From: Comamonas sp.
GTDB lineage: Bacteria > Pseudomonadota > Gammaproteobacteria > Burkholderiales > Burkholderiaceae_C
NCBI GenBank assembly: GCA_021166775.1
Contig: JAJPEQ010000005.1
Coordinates: 1-64,000, forward strand
DNA length: 64,000 nt
Direction: 5' to 3'
In this document: one piece after another, positions 25,287-33,445 of the stretch
Layout: each line of letters begins with the position of its first letter
Numbering within the stretch: the stretch's first letter is position 1
Notes under the pieces: generated by a model
The model's input: only the letters and a program-made list of their open reading frames with translations
The model's database searches: none
What the model was told of the DNA's origin: nothing
Translations under genes and position numbers: made by a program

Positions 25287-26156
25287 TCACTTGAAATTCA
25301 CGACCACCGGCTGCGCACCGCTCAGGCCCTCATACGTCACCGTGGCCGTCAGGCCCGGCTTGGGCGGCATGAGCGCAGAAAACGACCCCAGGCTGATCAG
25401 GTCGCCGGGCTTCATCTGCCGATGCTCCTTGCGCAGCGCCTGCGCGAGCCACACGACGGCGTTGAGCGGGTGCTCCAGGATGTCGCTGCCCTTGCCCGCG
25501 CCGATCTGTTCGCCCTGCTGGTTGCTGACCTTGATGTGCATGTTGGCCAGTTGCGCCAGCATCACATAGCGGTCCATACCCGCCGCCGGCACCGGTATCG
25601 GCGTGCCAGCCACGCCCAGGCGCGCGCCCACGTTGATCGCGTTCACCCCCGCGCCGTCGAGCTTGGGGGGTGCCTGCACGATCAGGTCGGGCAGCTCGAT
25701 GAAGGGAATCACCTGGTCGATGTGGGCGATGACTTCCTCGGGCGTCTTCGCCTGGTTCACGCCCGCATCCTTCACGCGCACCAGCATGTCGGCCTCGAAC
25801 AGCGGGCGCGCGCCGAAGTTGGGCGCCGTGGTGTAGCCGCTTGGCTGAATCATGCCCTCGTAGAGCACGCCCCAGGCGGGCTGGTTGGTGTTGAACTTCT
25901 TCTGCGTGGCCGGGTTGGTGAGGCCCGCCTTGTAGCCCACCACCTTGCCGTAGTGCGCGGCCAGCAGCTTGTTGAAGCGGTCGCGCGTGCAGGCCGCGTC
26001 CTTGTCGCTTTGCCTGGCGAAATTGGGCGCGGGCGTCTTGGCAAAGTAGTGATCGGCCATCTCCTGCACCTGGGCCTGCGTCAGGCACGCGGCCTGCGCC
26101 CCCAGGGCCAGCGTGAAGCCGACGGCCGCCGCCGTCAAGGTCTTGATGAATGGCAT
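25287..26156 (-). CDS. Secreted 2-oxopent-4-enoate hydratase-like (MhpD/FAH superfamily) protein
   Basis: This 289-residue protein carries a clear signal peptide (MPFIKTLTAAAVGFTLALGAQA), preceded by AAGAAGGAGA. The mature part matches MhpD-type 2-hydroxypentadienoate hydratases across its length: GYKAGLTNPATQKKFNTNQP, FEADMLVRVKDAG, ALE-like FIELPDL, EQIGAGKGSDILEHPLNAVV and LKPGDL-type MKPGDLISLGSF. Metal-binding Glu residues appear partly kept. Known relatives are cytoplasmic enzymes of meta-cleavage pathways, so export is unusual. No aromatic-degradation genes adjoin it. Confidence 0.8.
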   Translation of the reverse strand: MPFIKTLTAAAVGFTLALGAQAACLTQAQVQEMADHYFAKTPAPNFARQSDKDAACTRDRFNKLLAAHYGKVVGYKAGLTNPATQKKFNTNQPAWGVLYEGMIQPSGYTTAPNFGARPLFEADMLVRVKDAGVNQAKTPEEVIAHIDQVIPFIELPDLIVQAPPKLDGAGVNAINVGARLGVAGTPIPVPAAGMDRYVMLAQLANMHIKVSNQQGEQIGAGKGSDILEHPLNAVVWLAQALRKEHRQMKPGDLISLGSFSALMPPKPGLTATVTYEGLSGAQPVVVNFK

Positions 26157-26209
26157 GCCTGTCTCCTTCTTGCGTGGTTTGCGACCCCTCGATCCTACGC
26201 GAGGCGCCC

Positions 26210-26758
26210 TCAGACCCGCAGCACCCAGGCCTCGCCGAACGCCACGCTTTGCACCGGCCAGTCGCGCGCCACCTGCACGCTGCGCACGCCTTGCGCCATG
26301 AGCCGCGCGGCGCGGATCACGCCCGCATGCGTGATCCACACGGCGTCGCGTCCGCTGGCACGCCAGGCGTCGAAGGCGGCACCGGCCCGCGCCATCAGCG
26401 CGGCCACGCTCTCGCCGCATCGCCCCGGGCGCGCATGGGCAAAGTCGGCGAGCCAGGCGTCCATCGCCTCGCGATCGACCGCCGACCAGGGCCGCCCTTC
26501 CCAATCGCCGAAGTCCAGCTCGCGCAGCCGGGCGTCCGATTCCAGGGTCAGATCGGGCCGCAGCGCTTGCAGGGACAGCGCAAGTTGCGCGCAACGTCGC
26601 AGCGGCGAATGCCGCACCACCAGCCGCAGCGGCACGCGCTCGGCCCACTGGCGCGCGGCCGCCTCGGTGGCCTGCACATCGGCCGCGACGTCGCTGGCGC
26701 CATAGCAGACGCCCTCGGGCAGCGCCACCCGCGCATGGCGCACCAGCCACAGCCTCAT
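26210..26758 (-). CDS. cobC: Alpha-ribazole phosphatase CobC (histidine phosphatase family)
   Basis: This 182-residue protein has the RHG-type motif LWLVRHARV with His8, RLRELDFGDWEGRPW (catalytic Glu region) and VWITHAGVIRA (second His). Context with cobS identifies it as the phosphatase for alpha-ribazole-5'-phosphate or adenosylcobalamin-5'-phosphate in nucleotide-loop assembly. The ATG overlaps the cobS stop (ATGA), so the two are coupled. Confidence 0.85.
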   Translation of the reverse strand: MRLWLVRHARVALPEGVCYGASDVAADVQATEAAARQWAERVPLRLVVRHSPLRRCAQLALSLQALRPDLTLESDARLRELDFGDWEGRPWSAVDREAMDAWLADFAHARPGRCGESVAALMARAGAAFDAWRASGRDAVWITHAGVIRAARLMAQGVRSVQVARDWPVQSVAFGEAWVLRV

Positions 26759-27561
26759 GCCGCCACGCTCCACACCAGGCCAAGGTAGAGCGCCACTTCG
26801 CACAGCTGCTGCGCCGCGCCCAGCGTGTCGCCGGTAAAGCCCTGCAGGCGCCGGCGCAGCAGCCGCAGCACGGCCCATGCCATCAGCAGCTCACACACCG
26901 CCGCTCCTATCGTTGCGATCGTGCCTTGCGCCTGCCAGATCAGCGCCAGCGCAGGAATCGACCACAAAACCCCGCTGAACACACTCGCCCCCGACACCGC
27001 CTGCGCGAGCGGCTTGGACTTGGCCTGCGCGCTCTCGCTCACATAGGGCAGACAGCGCATGATGAAGAGCGGCGCCAGGCGCGAGAGCACATGCGCGCCC
27101 AGCACGGCCGCCGCTGCACCGGTGGCGCCATGGCGCACCAGCAGCGCCAGCAGCGCCACCTTGAGCAGCAGCACCAGCACCAGCGTCACCGCGCCGTAGC
27201 TGCCGATGCGCGAATCCTTCATGATGGCCAGTGCCCGCTCGCGCGTCGCGCCGCCGCCCAGGCCATCCGCCGTATCGGCCAGGCCATCCTCGTGAAACGC
27301 CCCCGTGAGCCACACCGTGGCCGCGGTGCCGAGCACGGCCGCGAGCAGCGCGCCCAGGGGCGACGCACCCCAGCGCCAGCCCGCCAGCCAGAGCACCCCC
27401 GCACCCGCCGCGCCCACGACCCAGCCGACGCCGGGAAAGTGACCGCTCGCCGCATTGAGCAGGGCCGGGCTGTAGCCCACCCACGCGGCCAGACGCCCGG
27501 TGACGGGGATGCGCGTGAAGAACTGCAGCGCCAGCAGGAAGTGGCGCAGACCACCGGTCAT
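26755..27561 (-). CDS. cobS: Adenosylcobinamide-GDP ribazoletransferase CobS
   Basis: This 268-residue integral membrane enzyme joins Ado-cobinamide-GDP with alpha-ribazole (phosphate). Signatures are LALQFFTRIPVTG near the N-terminus, GAFHEDGLADTADGLGGG and KDSRIGSYGAVTLVL. Several hydrophobic helices follow. The start at 27561 (MTGGLRHF) is chosen; a longer reading would run into the Fur-like region upstream. It is followed by cobC phosphatase with an ATGA overlap. Confidence 0.93.
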   Translation of the reverse strand: MTGGLRHFLLALQFFTRIPVTGRLAAWVGYSPALLNAASGHFPGVGWVVGAAGAGVLWLAGWRWGASPLGALLAAVLGTAATVWLTGAFHEDGLADTADGLGGGATRERALAIMKDSRIGSYGAVTLVLVLLLKVALLALLVRHGATGAAAAVLGAHVLSRLAPLFIMRCLPYVSESAQAKSKPLAQAVSGASVFSGVLWSIPALALIWQAQGTIATIGAAVCELLMAWAVLRLLRRRLQGFTGDTLGAAQQLCEVALYLGLVWSVAA

Positions 27562-27612
27562 GACGCGTCCCGCCCCGGCGCTTTCCCCGTCCGGTTCGCC
27601 ATGAATTTCTTG

Positions 27613-27640
27613 TAAATACAATTAATTCTCATTTATAGTC
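27613..27640 (+). promoter_or_regulatory. Possible Fur box upstream of TonB-dependent receptor
   Basis: AAATACAATTAATTCTCATT lies in the cobS/receptor gap. Its complement, AATGAGAATTAATTGT, is close to the GATAATGATAATCATTATC-type Fur consensus (AATGAGAAT plus AATT). It is the most AT-rich point of the region. It suggests iron-regulated expression of the receptor; no cobalamin riboswitch is present here. Confidence 0.5.
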
Positions 27641-27672
27641 ATTGATCAGACCGTAGACAACGAGTATCCGAC

Positions 27673-29868
27673 ATGAGCCTGCCCTCGCCTGCCCCCGTGC
27701 CCGCCTTCCCCACCCCCGCCGCGCTGTGGGCCACGCATTTCGATGCCGCCGCAATGCCGCTGGACTGCGTGTGCCTGGGGTATGCGCGCAAGACACTGCC
27801 CTGGTCCAGGCGCGCCGTGGTGCTGGCCGTGCTGCTCGCCGCGCTGGCGCTGACGCAAGCCCAGGCGCAGGAGAGCAGCGCCACGCTGCCTGAGGTCAAC
27901 GTGACGGCCAAGGGCTACACGGCTAGCGATGCCGAATCGCCTGTCTCCACCACCGTGCTCACGCAGGAAGATCTCGCGCGCAAGCAGGCGCAGAACGTCG
28001 GCGAGGCGCTGCAGGGCGAGCCTGGCCTGGCGGTCTCGTCCGACAGCGCGCAGGGGCAAAACCCCGTGATCCGCGGGCTGCGGAAGGACAGCGTGGTGCT
28101 CATGGTGGACGGCATGCGGCTCAATTCCGCGCAGCCCGCGGGCTCGATCGCCTCTTTTCTTTCTCTGGGCCTGGCCGAGCGCGTGGAAGTCGTGAAGGGC
28201 CCGGCCTCGGTGCTCTACGGCACGGGCGCGCTGGGCGGCGCAGTCAACGTGCTGCTGCTGCAGGCGCGCTTCGAGCCCGGCGTGGGCCTGAAGGCGCGGC
28301 TGGGTTACGACAGCGCCAGCCGCGGCAGGAACGGCGCCGCCGTGCTCAACGCCAGCGAAGGCGAGCACGCGCTGATGCTCGGCGCCTCGCTGGCGGATAT
28401 TGGCGACTACAGCGCCCCGGGCGGGCGCCAGGCGCTCACCGGCTACGGCTCGAACAGCTTCATCGGCCAGTACCGCTATCGGCTGGACGGGCGCCAGCAG
28501 CTGCGCGTGTCGCTGCAGCAGCAAAGCGACCGCGACGTCTGGTATCCGGGCTCGGCCAAGCCGCACCCGGTCGCCGCCGTCGGCCGGCTCACCATCCATT
28601 CGCCCGAGCAGACGCGGCGCCTGGCCGAGGTCGGCTACAACCGCCAGGGCACGGGCGATCAGCCGTTGAACCTGGACGTGCGCGTGTACCGCCAGCAGAT
28701 GCAGCGCCAGATCAACGCCTGGGGCAGCCTGCTCGCGCGCGACATCGTGCTCAACGACGTGGGCTTCATCACCGACGGGCTCGATGCGCGCGCCGACTGG
28801 CTGGTGCATCCGCGGCACCTGCTCTCGCTGGGCCTGAACGCCTGGCGCATGACCGCCAACCCCGACAGCCGCATGGCCGCTCCGCCCGCGTTCGCGGCGT
28901 TCGCGCCCTCCAAGCCATTCACCGACGGCGCGCTGCGGGCCACGGGCGTCTACGCGCAGGACGACATGCAATTCGGCGCGCTCAGCGTGCTCGCGGGCCT
29001 GCGCTACGACCGCGTGAGCACCAGCGCCGTCGACATGGCCAACCACACGGTGAGCACGGGGCTGGATCGCAGCGACGGCGCACTCTCGGGCAGCATCGGC
29101 GCGGTGTACGAGGTGGTGCCGCTGCTGCGGCCCTTCGCCAATCTCTCGCGGGGCTTTCGCGCGCCCGACCTGCGCGAGCGCTACCAGTCGGGCGCGCGCA
29201 ACGACGGCTTCTTCTGGGCCGGCAGCCCGCAGCTCAAGCCCGAGCACGCGACGCAGTTCGAGCTGGGCCTCAAGGGCTCGGATGCCACGCTGGAGTACAG
29301 CGTCTCGGCCTGGCGCATGCGCGTGAGCGACTACATCACCGGCATGCAGTTGAGCGGCGCCGCGGCGCAGGCCGCCTGTGGCACGGGGCCGAACGCCGCC
29401 TGGTGCAAGCAAAGCGTGAACCTGGGCCACGCGACGCTGAACGGCGTGGAGGCCTCGCTGCGCTGGCGCTTCACGCCCGGGCAGCTGCTCTGGGCCGGGT
29501 ACACGCGCATCCGCGGCACCAACGGCGACCTGAACGAGCCGCTCTTCATGATGCCCGCCGACACGCTCACGCTGGGCTGGCAGGGGCAGGTCACCTCGGC
29601 CTGGTCACTGGACGCCAGCACCCGCCTGGTGCGCAGGCAAAGCCGCGTGGCCACACTCTTCAGCCGTGGCACCGAAGACGCCACGGCCGGTTACGGCGTG
29701 CTCGACGTGGGCGCCACCTGGCGCTACGCCAAGGACCAGCACCTGCGCGTGGCGGTGAAGAACCTGGCCGACAAGCGCTACCACGACCACCTGGCCGAAG
29801 GCCTGCCGGGCATGGAGCTGATCGCGCCCGGGCGCAGCCTGGCGCTGACGTGGCAAGGGCGGTTCTGA
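27673..29868 (+). CDS. TonB-dependent outer-membrane receptor
   Basis: This protein of up to 731 residues has an N-terminal signal near RRAVVLAVLLAALALTQAQA, TonB-box-like LPEVNVTAKGY, a plug domain (ESPVSTTVLTQEDLARKQAQ ... VEVVKGPASVLYGTGALGGA) and a 22-strand barrel ending in QGRF. PVIRGLRKDSVVLMVDGMRL resembles haem/haemoglobin or siderophore receptors. A start at 27754 would give a more normal signal peptide than 27673. The gene follows a Fur-like site, is divergent from cobS and convergent with cobT. The substrate is likely an iron compound; corrinoid is less likely. Confidence 0.85.
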   Translation: MSLPSPAPVPAFPTPAALWATHFDAAAMPLDCVCLGYARKTLPWSRRAVVLAVLLAALALTQAQAQESSATLPEVNVTAKGYTASDAESPVSTTVLTQEDLARKQAQNVGEALQGEPGLAVSSDSAQGQNPVIRGLRKDSVVLMVDGMRLNSAQPAGSIASFLSLGLAERVEVVKGPASVLYGTGALGGAVNVLLLQARFEPGVGLKARLGYDSASRGRNGAAVLNASEGEHALMLGASLADIGDYSAPGGRQALTGYGSNSFIGQYRYRLDGRQQLRVSLQQQSDRDVWYPGSAKPHPVAAVGRLTIHSPEQTRRLAEVGYNRQGTGDQPLNLDVRVYRQQMQRQINAWGSLLARDIVLNDVGFITDGLDARADWLVHPRHLLSLGLNAWRMTANPDSRMAAPPAFAAFAPSKPFTDGALRATGVYAQDDMQFGALSVLAGLRYDRVSTSAVDMANHTVSTGLDRSDGALSGSIGAVYEVVPLLRPFANLSRGFRAPDLRERYQSGARNDGFFWAGSPQLKPEHATQFELGLKGSDATLEYSVSAWRMRVSDYITGMQLSGAAAQAACGTGPNAAWCKQSVNLGHATLNGVEASLRWRFTPGQLLWAGYTRIRGTNGDLNEPLFMMPADTLTLGWQGQVTSAWSLDASTRLVRRQSRVATLFSRGTEDATAGYGVLDVGATWRYAKDQHLRVAVKNLADKRYHDHLAEGLPGMELIAPGRSLALTWQGRF

Positions 29869-29880
29869 GCGGCGCCGCGA

Positions 29881-30909
29881 TCAGCCCTTGTCGGACACGC
29901 CGGCCGACTCGAAGCTCGCCATCTCGTTCAGGATGCGGCAGGCCGATTCGAGCAGCGGCCAGGCCAGCAGCGCACCGCTGCCTTCGCCCACGCGCAGGCC
30001 CAGGTCCAGCAGCGGTTCGGCCTGCAGCAACGCCAGCAGCCGCGCGTGGCCGCGCTCATCCGAGCGGTGCGCGTACACGCAGCGCTGCGCCACCTGCGGC
30101 GCGAGGCGGCAGGCCACCAGCACGCCGGCCGAGGCGATGAAGCCATCGACCACGATCACGCGCCGCTCGCTTGCGGCCTGCACGATGGCGCCGACCATGG
30201 TCGCGATCTCGAAACCGCCGAGCGCCGCCAGCGCGTCCAGCGGCTCGGTGGCCGCGGCATTGGCCGCCAGCGCCTGGCGCAGCACCGCGGCCTTGCGCGC
30301 GACGCCGTCGGCATCGAGCCCCGTGCCCGCGCCCGTCACCTCGGCCACGTCGAGCCCGCCGAGCCGCGCCACCAGCAGCGACGCGGCGCTGGTGTTGCCT
30401 ATGCCCATCTCGCCCAGCAGCAGCGCGTTGCCGGGCAGCGCCCGCGCCAGCGCCATGCCATTGGACAAAGCCTGCTCGCACTGCGCGCGCGTCATCGCCG
30501 GACCTGCACTACTGTCTTGCGTGCCTGGCGCGATCTTGCGGATCAGCAGGCCCGGCGCAGGCGCAAAGTCGCGCCGCACGCCGCAGTCCACCACGGTTTG
30601 CGTGACGCCATGCTGACGCGCCAGGACGCTCACCGCCGCGCCCCCGGCGAGAAAGTTGCCCACCATCTGCCCCGTCACATCGCTCGGGTAGGCCGACACG
30701 CCGCGCGCGGCGATGCCATGGTCGGCGGCGAACACCACGAGCTGAGGGTCGATCAGCCGGGGCTCGGACGTCCCCAGAATCCGCCCGAGCCGGCACGCCA
30801 GCGCCGCGATGCGCCCCAGCGCGCCGTGCGGCACGGTCTTGCGGGCTATCTTGTGCTGCAACCGGGCATCCAGTTGAGCGTCTTGCAGAGCGGGAACGGC
30901 GAAAGTCAT
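29881..30909 (-). CDS. cobT: Nicotinate-nucleotide:dimethylbenzimidazole phosphoribosyltransferase
   Basis: This 342-residue enzyme makes alpha-ribazole-5'-phosphate from DMB and nicotinate mononucleotide. ADHGIAARGVSAYPSDVTGQ, MVGNFLAGGAAVSVLARQHG, GEMGIGNTSAASLLVARLGG and the C-terminal RVGEGSGALLAWPLL with the catalytic Glu identify CobT. The ATG at 30909 is preferred over a TTG at 30921. It lies 21 bp downstream of the cobQ stop, in the same direction, so it probably forms an operon with it. Confidence 0.94.
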   Translation of the reverse strand: MTFAVPALQDAQLDARLQHKIARKTVPHGALGRIAALACRLGRILGTSEPRLIDPQLVVFAADHGIAARGVSAYPSDVTGQMVGNFLAGGAAVSVLARQHGVTQTVVDCGVRRDFAPAPGLLIRKIAPGTQDSSAGPAMTRAQCEQALSNGMALARALPGNALLLGEMGIGNTSAASLLVARLGGLDVAEVTGAGTGLDADGVARKAAVLRQALAANAAATEPLDALAALGGFEIATMVGAIVQAASERRVIVVDGFIASAGVLVACRLAPQVAQRCVYAHRSDERGHARLLALLQAEPLLDLGLRVGEGSGALLAWPLLESACRILNEMASFESAGVSDKG

Positions 30910-30930
30910 GGGAATGCGCAACTCGGCGAT

Positions 30931-32436
30931 TCAATCAGGGGCAGCGAGCATATCAAGCACCCCGGGCGCGAACGCCGCCTGCACCTGCGCGGCCAGCGCG
31001 TCGAACACCGCGTCGAGCGAACGTGCCTCGACGCCGAACAGCGCACGCAGCACCGCCGCGTCCTCTAGTAGGCCGTGCACGTAGCAGCCCAGCACGTTGC
31101 CCGCCGCGTTCTGCCACGCCAGGCCCGCCAGCAGCTCGCGCGCCACGTCGCCCTTGCGCGCCATCGCAGGGTGCTGCACCGTCTGGCCGCTGTGGATTTC
31201 GTAGCCGCCGAAGGCCACGCCGGAAAGCGGCGCCCAGGCGCCCGCCACCTCCCCCAGGCGCCAGGCGCCGCGCCGCAGCGTCTTCTCGGGCGCAAACTGC
31301 GTCACCAGCGGCAGCAGCCCCAGGCCCGGGCCGCTGCCGCCGGGCTCCACGCCGTGCGGATCGATCAGCGCCTCGCCCAGCATCTGCAGGCCGCCGCAGA
31401 TGCCCAGCACCGCGCCGCCCGCGGCCGCATGGCGCGCGATGGCGCCATCCATGCCGCGTGCGCGCAGCCAGTGCAGATCCGATGCCGTGGCCTTGCTGCC
31501 GGGCAGGATGATCCAGTCCACCCCATCGAGCTGCGCCAAGCTGCGCGCCCAGACAAGCGAAACGCCCGGCAGATTTTTCAGCGGCTGGAATTCATCGAGG
31601 TTGCTGATGCGTGGATACGCCACGATGGCGATGCGGCGTATTCCTCCCTCGCCCCTTTGGAGAGAGGGCTGGGGTGAGGGGCCTTCATCGAACACCCCAT
31701 CCTCCTCCGGCAGCCCGTGGCCGAAGCGCATCGGCACCACGGCCACCGTGGGCACGCCGGTCAGTGCCTGCAACTGCTCGGGCGCGGGCGCAAGCAGGTC
31801 GGCGTCGCCACGGAACTTGTTGAGCACGAAGCCCCGGATGCGCGCGCGATCGGCCTCGGGCAGCAGCGCCCAGGTGCCGTACAGGTGCGCGAACGCGCCG
31901 CCGCGATCGATGTCGGCCACCAGCAGGCAGCGCGCATCGGCGTGGCGTGCCACGCGCAGGTTGACCACGTCGCTTTGCATCAGATTGATCTCGGCGGGCG
32001 AACCCGCGCCTTCGATCACCACCACGTCGTTCTCGGCTCGCAGCTGCTCGAGCGCCTCGGCGATCCGCGGCCACACCCGCTCGCTGCGCCCGCGCCAAGG
32101 CAGCGCCGAAAGCGCTTCGTGCACCTGCCCCAGCAGCACCACCTGGCTGTGCGTGTCGGCCTCGGGCTTGAGCAGCAGCGGATTCATGCGCACGTCGGGC
32201 TCGGCGCGCGCGGCCAGCGCCTGAAAATACTGCGCGCTGCCGATCTCGCCCACAGGGGCCTGGGCGTCCGCGCTCGCCAGTCCCGCCACCACGCGCGCGT
32301 TGTTGCTCATGTTCTGCGCCTTGAACGGCGCGACCTTCAGGCCAAGGCTGGCGTAGTGGCGGCACAGCGCGGTCGCCATCCAGCTCTTGCCCGCGCCGCT
32401 GCTGGTGCCCAGCACCATAACGCAACGCGCTTTCAT
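30931..32436 (-). CDS. cobQ: Cobyric acid synthase CobQ (with in-frame repeat insert)
   Basis: This 501-residue glutamine-dependent enzyme amidates adenosylcobyrinic diamide at four positions. The P-loop-like VLGTSSGAGKSWMATALC begins the ATPase half. The glutaminase half has GICGGLQMLGEAL with the nucleophile Cys and GGYEIHSGQT with the His. Between them, after RFGHGLPEEDGVFD, the residues EGPSPQPSLQRGEGG are encoded by a GC-rich repeat (31644-31683) not expected in the family. The reading frame stays open and the insert is in the linker, so the enzyme is probably functional. It is upstream of cobT. Confidence 0.93.
   Translation of the reverse strand: MKARCVMVLGTSSGAGKSWMATALCRHYASLGLKVAPFKAQNMSNNARVVAGLASADAQAPVGEIGSAQYFQALAARAEPDVRMNPLLLKPEADTHSQVVLLGQVHEALSALPWRGRSERVWPRIAEALEQLRAENDVVVIEGAGSPAEINLMQSDVVNLRVARHADARCLLVADIDRGGAFAHLYGTWALLPEADRARIRGFVLNKFRGDADLLAPAPEQLQALTGVPTVAVVPMRFGHGLPEEDGVFDEGPSPQPSLQRGEGGIRRIAIVAYPRISNLDEFQPLKNLPGVSLVWARSLAQLDGVDWIILPGSKATASDLHWLRARGMDGAIARHAAAGGAVLGICGGLQMLGEALIDPHGVEPGGSGPGLGLLPLVTQFAPEKTLRRGAWRLGEVAGAWAPLSGVAFGGYEIHSGQTVQHPAMARKGDVARELLAGLAWQNAAGNVLGCYVHGLLEDAAVLRALFGVEARSLDAVFDALAAQVQAAFAPGVLDMLAAPD
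31644..31683 (-). repeat. Palindromic GC-rich repeat inside cobQ
   Basis: The minus strand reads GGCCCCTCACCCCAGCCCTC then TCTCCAAAGGGGCGAGGGA. This is the CCCTCACCCCNNCCCTCTCC...GGGGAGAGGG type of repeat that I recall as widespread between genes in beta- and gammaproteobacteria. The arms CCCTC...GAGGG can pair. Here it is coding and keeps the cobQ frame. Confidence 0.65.
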
Positions 32437-32665
32437 TTCAATAGCGCCACTGGCGCAGGTGTCAAGGAATCGATCGACGGACAAGGCATGCCGGAAAGTC
32501 TTTAATGAACGCAGCCCGCAGCGTAACCGACGAACGAGGGAGCTTTTCTGAAACGCCAGCGATGCCGCTTGCATCCAATGCTGCAACTCGGCCGGTTACC
32601 ACAAAGAACGAGTTGCCGCGATGAACGATTCATCACGGCGTCATCAATGATTTGGAGAATTCGTG

Positions 32666-33328
32666 ATGAACATGAAGATGCAAACACTGTCGATCGCCTG
32701 TGCCGCCCTGCTGGGCCTCGGGTTCACCGCGGCCACGCCCGCGCTCGCGCAGGGCCACGCGCACGCGGCGACGGCACCGGCACCGACGGCCGCGCCCAAC
32801 CTGCACAAGGCGATGCGCGGGCTCTGGCATGGCCACGTCGTGACCACGCGCGACTACGCGCTCGCGGTGTTCGCGGGCAACAAGGCCGGCGCCGACAAGG
32901 CGGCCGATGCCGTCGTCGCCAACGCCAAGGACATCGCGCAGGCCGTGGCTGGGTTCTACGGCCAGCCCGCCGGGGACGGACTGCTCAAGCTGCTGGCCGG
33001 GCACTGGGGCGCCGTCAAGGCGCTGACGGATTCCGCCCATGCGGGCAACGCCGCGGGTGAGGACAAGGCGCTCAAGGACGCCGTGGCCAACGCAGGGGAA
33101 ATTGCCAAATTCCTCGCCGGTGCCAACCCCAACTGGAAAGAAGCCGACCTGGATGCCGGGCTGGTGGCCCACTTCGGCCACCACAAATCGCAGGTGGACA
33201 TGATGGCCGCCAAGGCGCCCAAGGACAAGCAGGAAGCCGAATGGACGGCCATGCAGCAGCACATGGATGCAATCGCCGACGTGCTGACCGACGGCATTGC
33301 CAAGCAGTTTCCCGACAAGGCCAACTGA
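32666..33328 (+). CDS. Secreted His-rich helical protein of unknown function
   Basis: This 220-residue protein has a signal peptide ending in TPALAQ, followed by a His/Ala/Pro-rich linker. The mature domain resembles a family from Bacillus and others that is often misnamed glycosyltransferase: MRGLWHGHVVTTRDYALAVF, AQAVAGFYGQPAGDGLLKLL, HWGAVKALTDSAHAG, FLAGANPNWKE, and a DVLTDGIAKQFPDK end. The pattern suggests a four-helix bundle with conserved His, perhaps metal-binding. The start at 32666 is chosen after GGAG; a GTG three bases earlier is possible. It stands alone. Confidence 0.7.
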   Translation: MNMKMQTLSIACAALLGLGFTAATPALAQGHAHAATAPAPTAAPNLHKAMRGLWHGHVVTTRDYALAVFAGNKAGADKAADAVVANAKDIAQAVAGFYGQPAGDGLLKLLAGHWGAVKALTDSAHAGNAAGEDKALKDAVANAGEIAKFLAGANPNWKEADLDAGLVAHFGHHKSQVDMMAAKAPKDKQEAEWTAMQQHMDAIADVLTDGIAKQFPDKAN

Positions 33329-33368
33329 GGCGAGTCCGGCCCGAGCCGTCGCGGCTCACCGGGCATGC

Positions 33369-33404
33369 CGCATGAGGAAGATTTCTTCCGCACGCGGCTT
33401 TTCT
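33369..33404 (+). terminator. Candidate terminator between convergent genes
   Basis: CCGC..GGAAG-attt-CTTCC..GCGG forms a bulged stem, followed by CTTTTCTTCTC. It lies about 40 bases after the secreted protein gene and before the convergent ppiC-like gene. Confidence 0.4.
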
Positions 33405-33445
33405 TCTCGACAAGGCGGCAGACGTGTCCGCCCCTTGCGGGAGCG

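Noticed and set aside
23175-26705. Plus-strand open frame of 1176 codons
   Set aside because: It runs antisense through the esterase, mscS and the MhpD-like gene, is Arg/His/Gln-rich without domains, and has no start signal.
27562-27672. Cobalamin riboswitch before the TonB receptor
   Set aside because: The gap is too short and lacks the GCCACTG, GGGAAGG and B12-box elements that are present before btuB.
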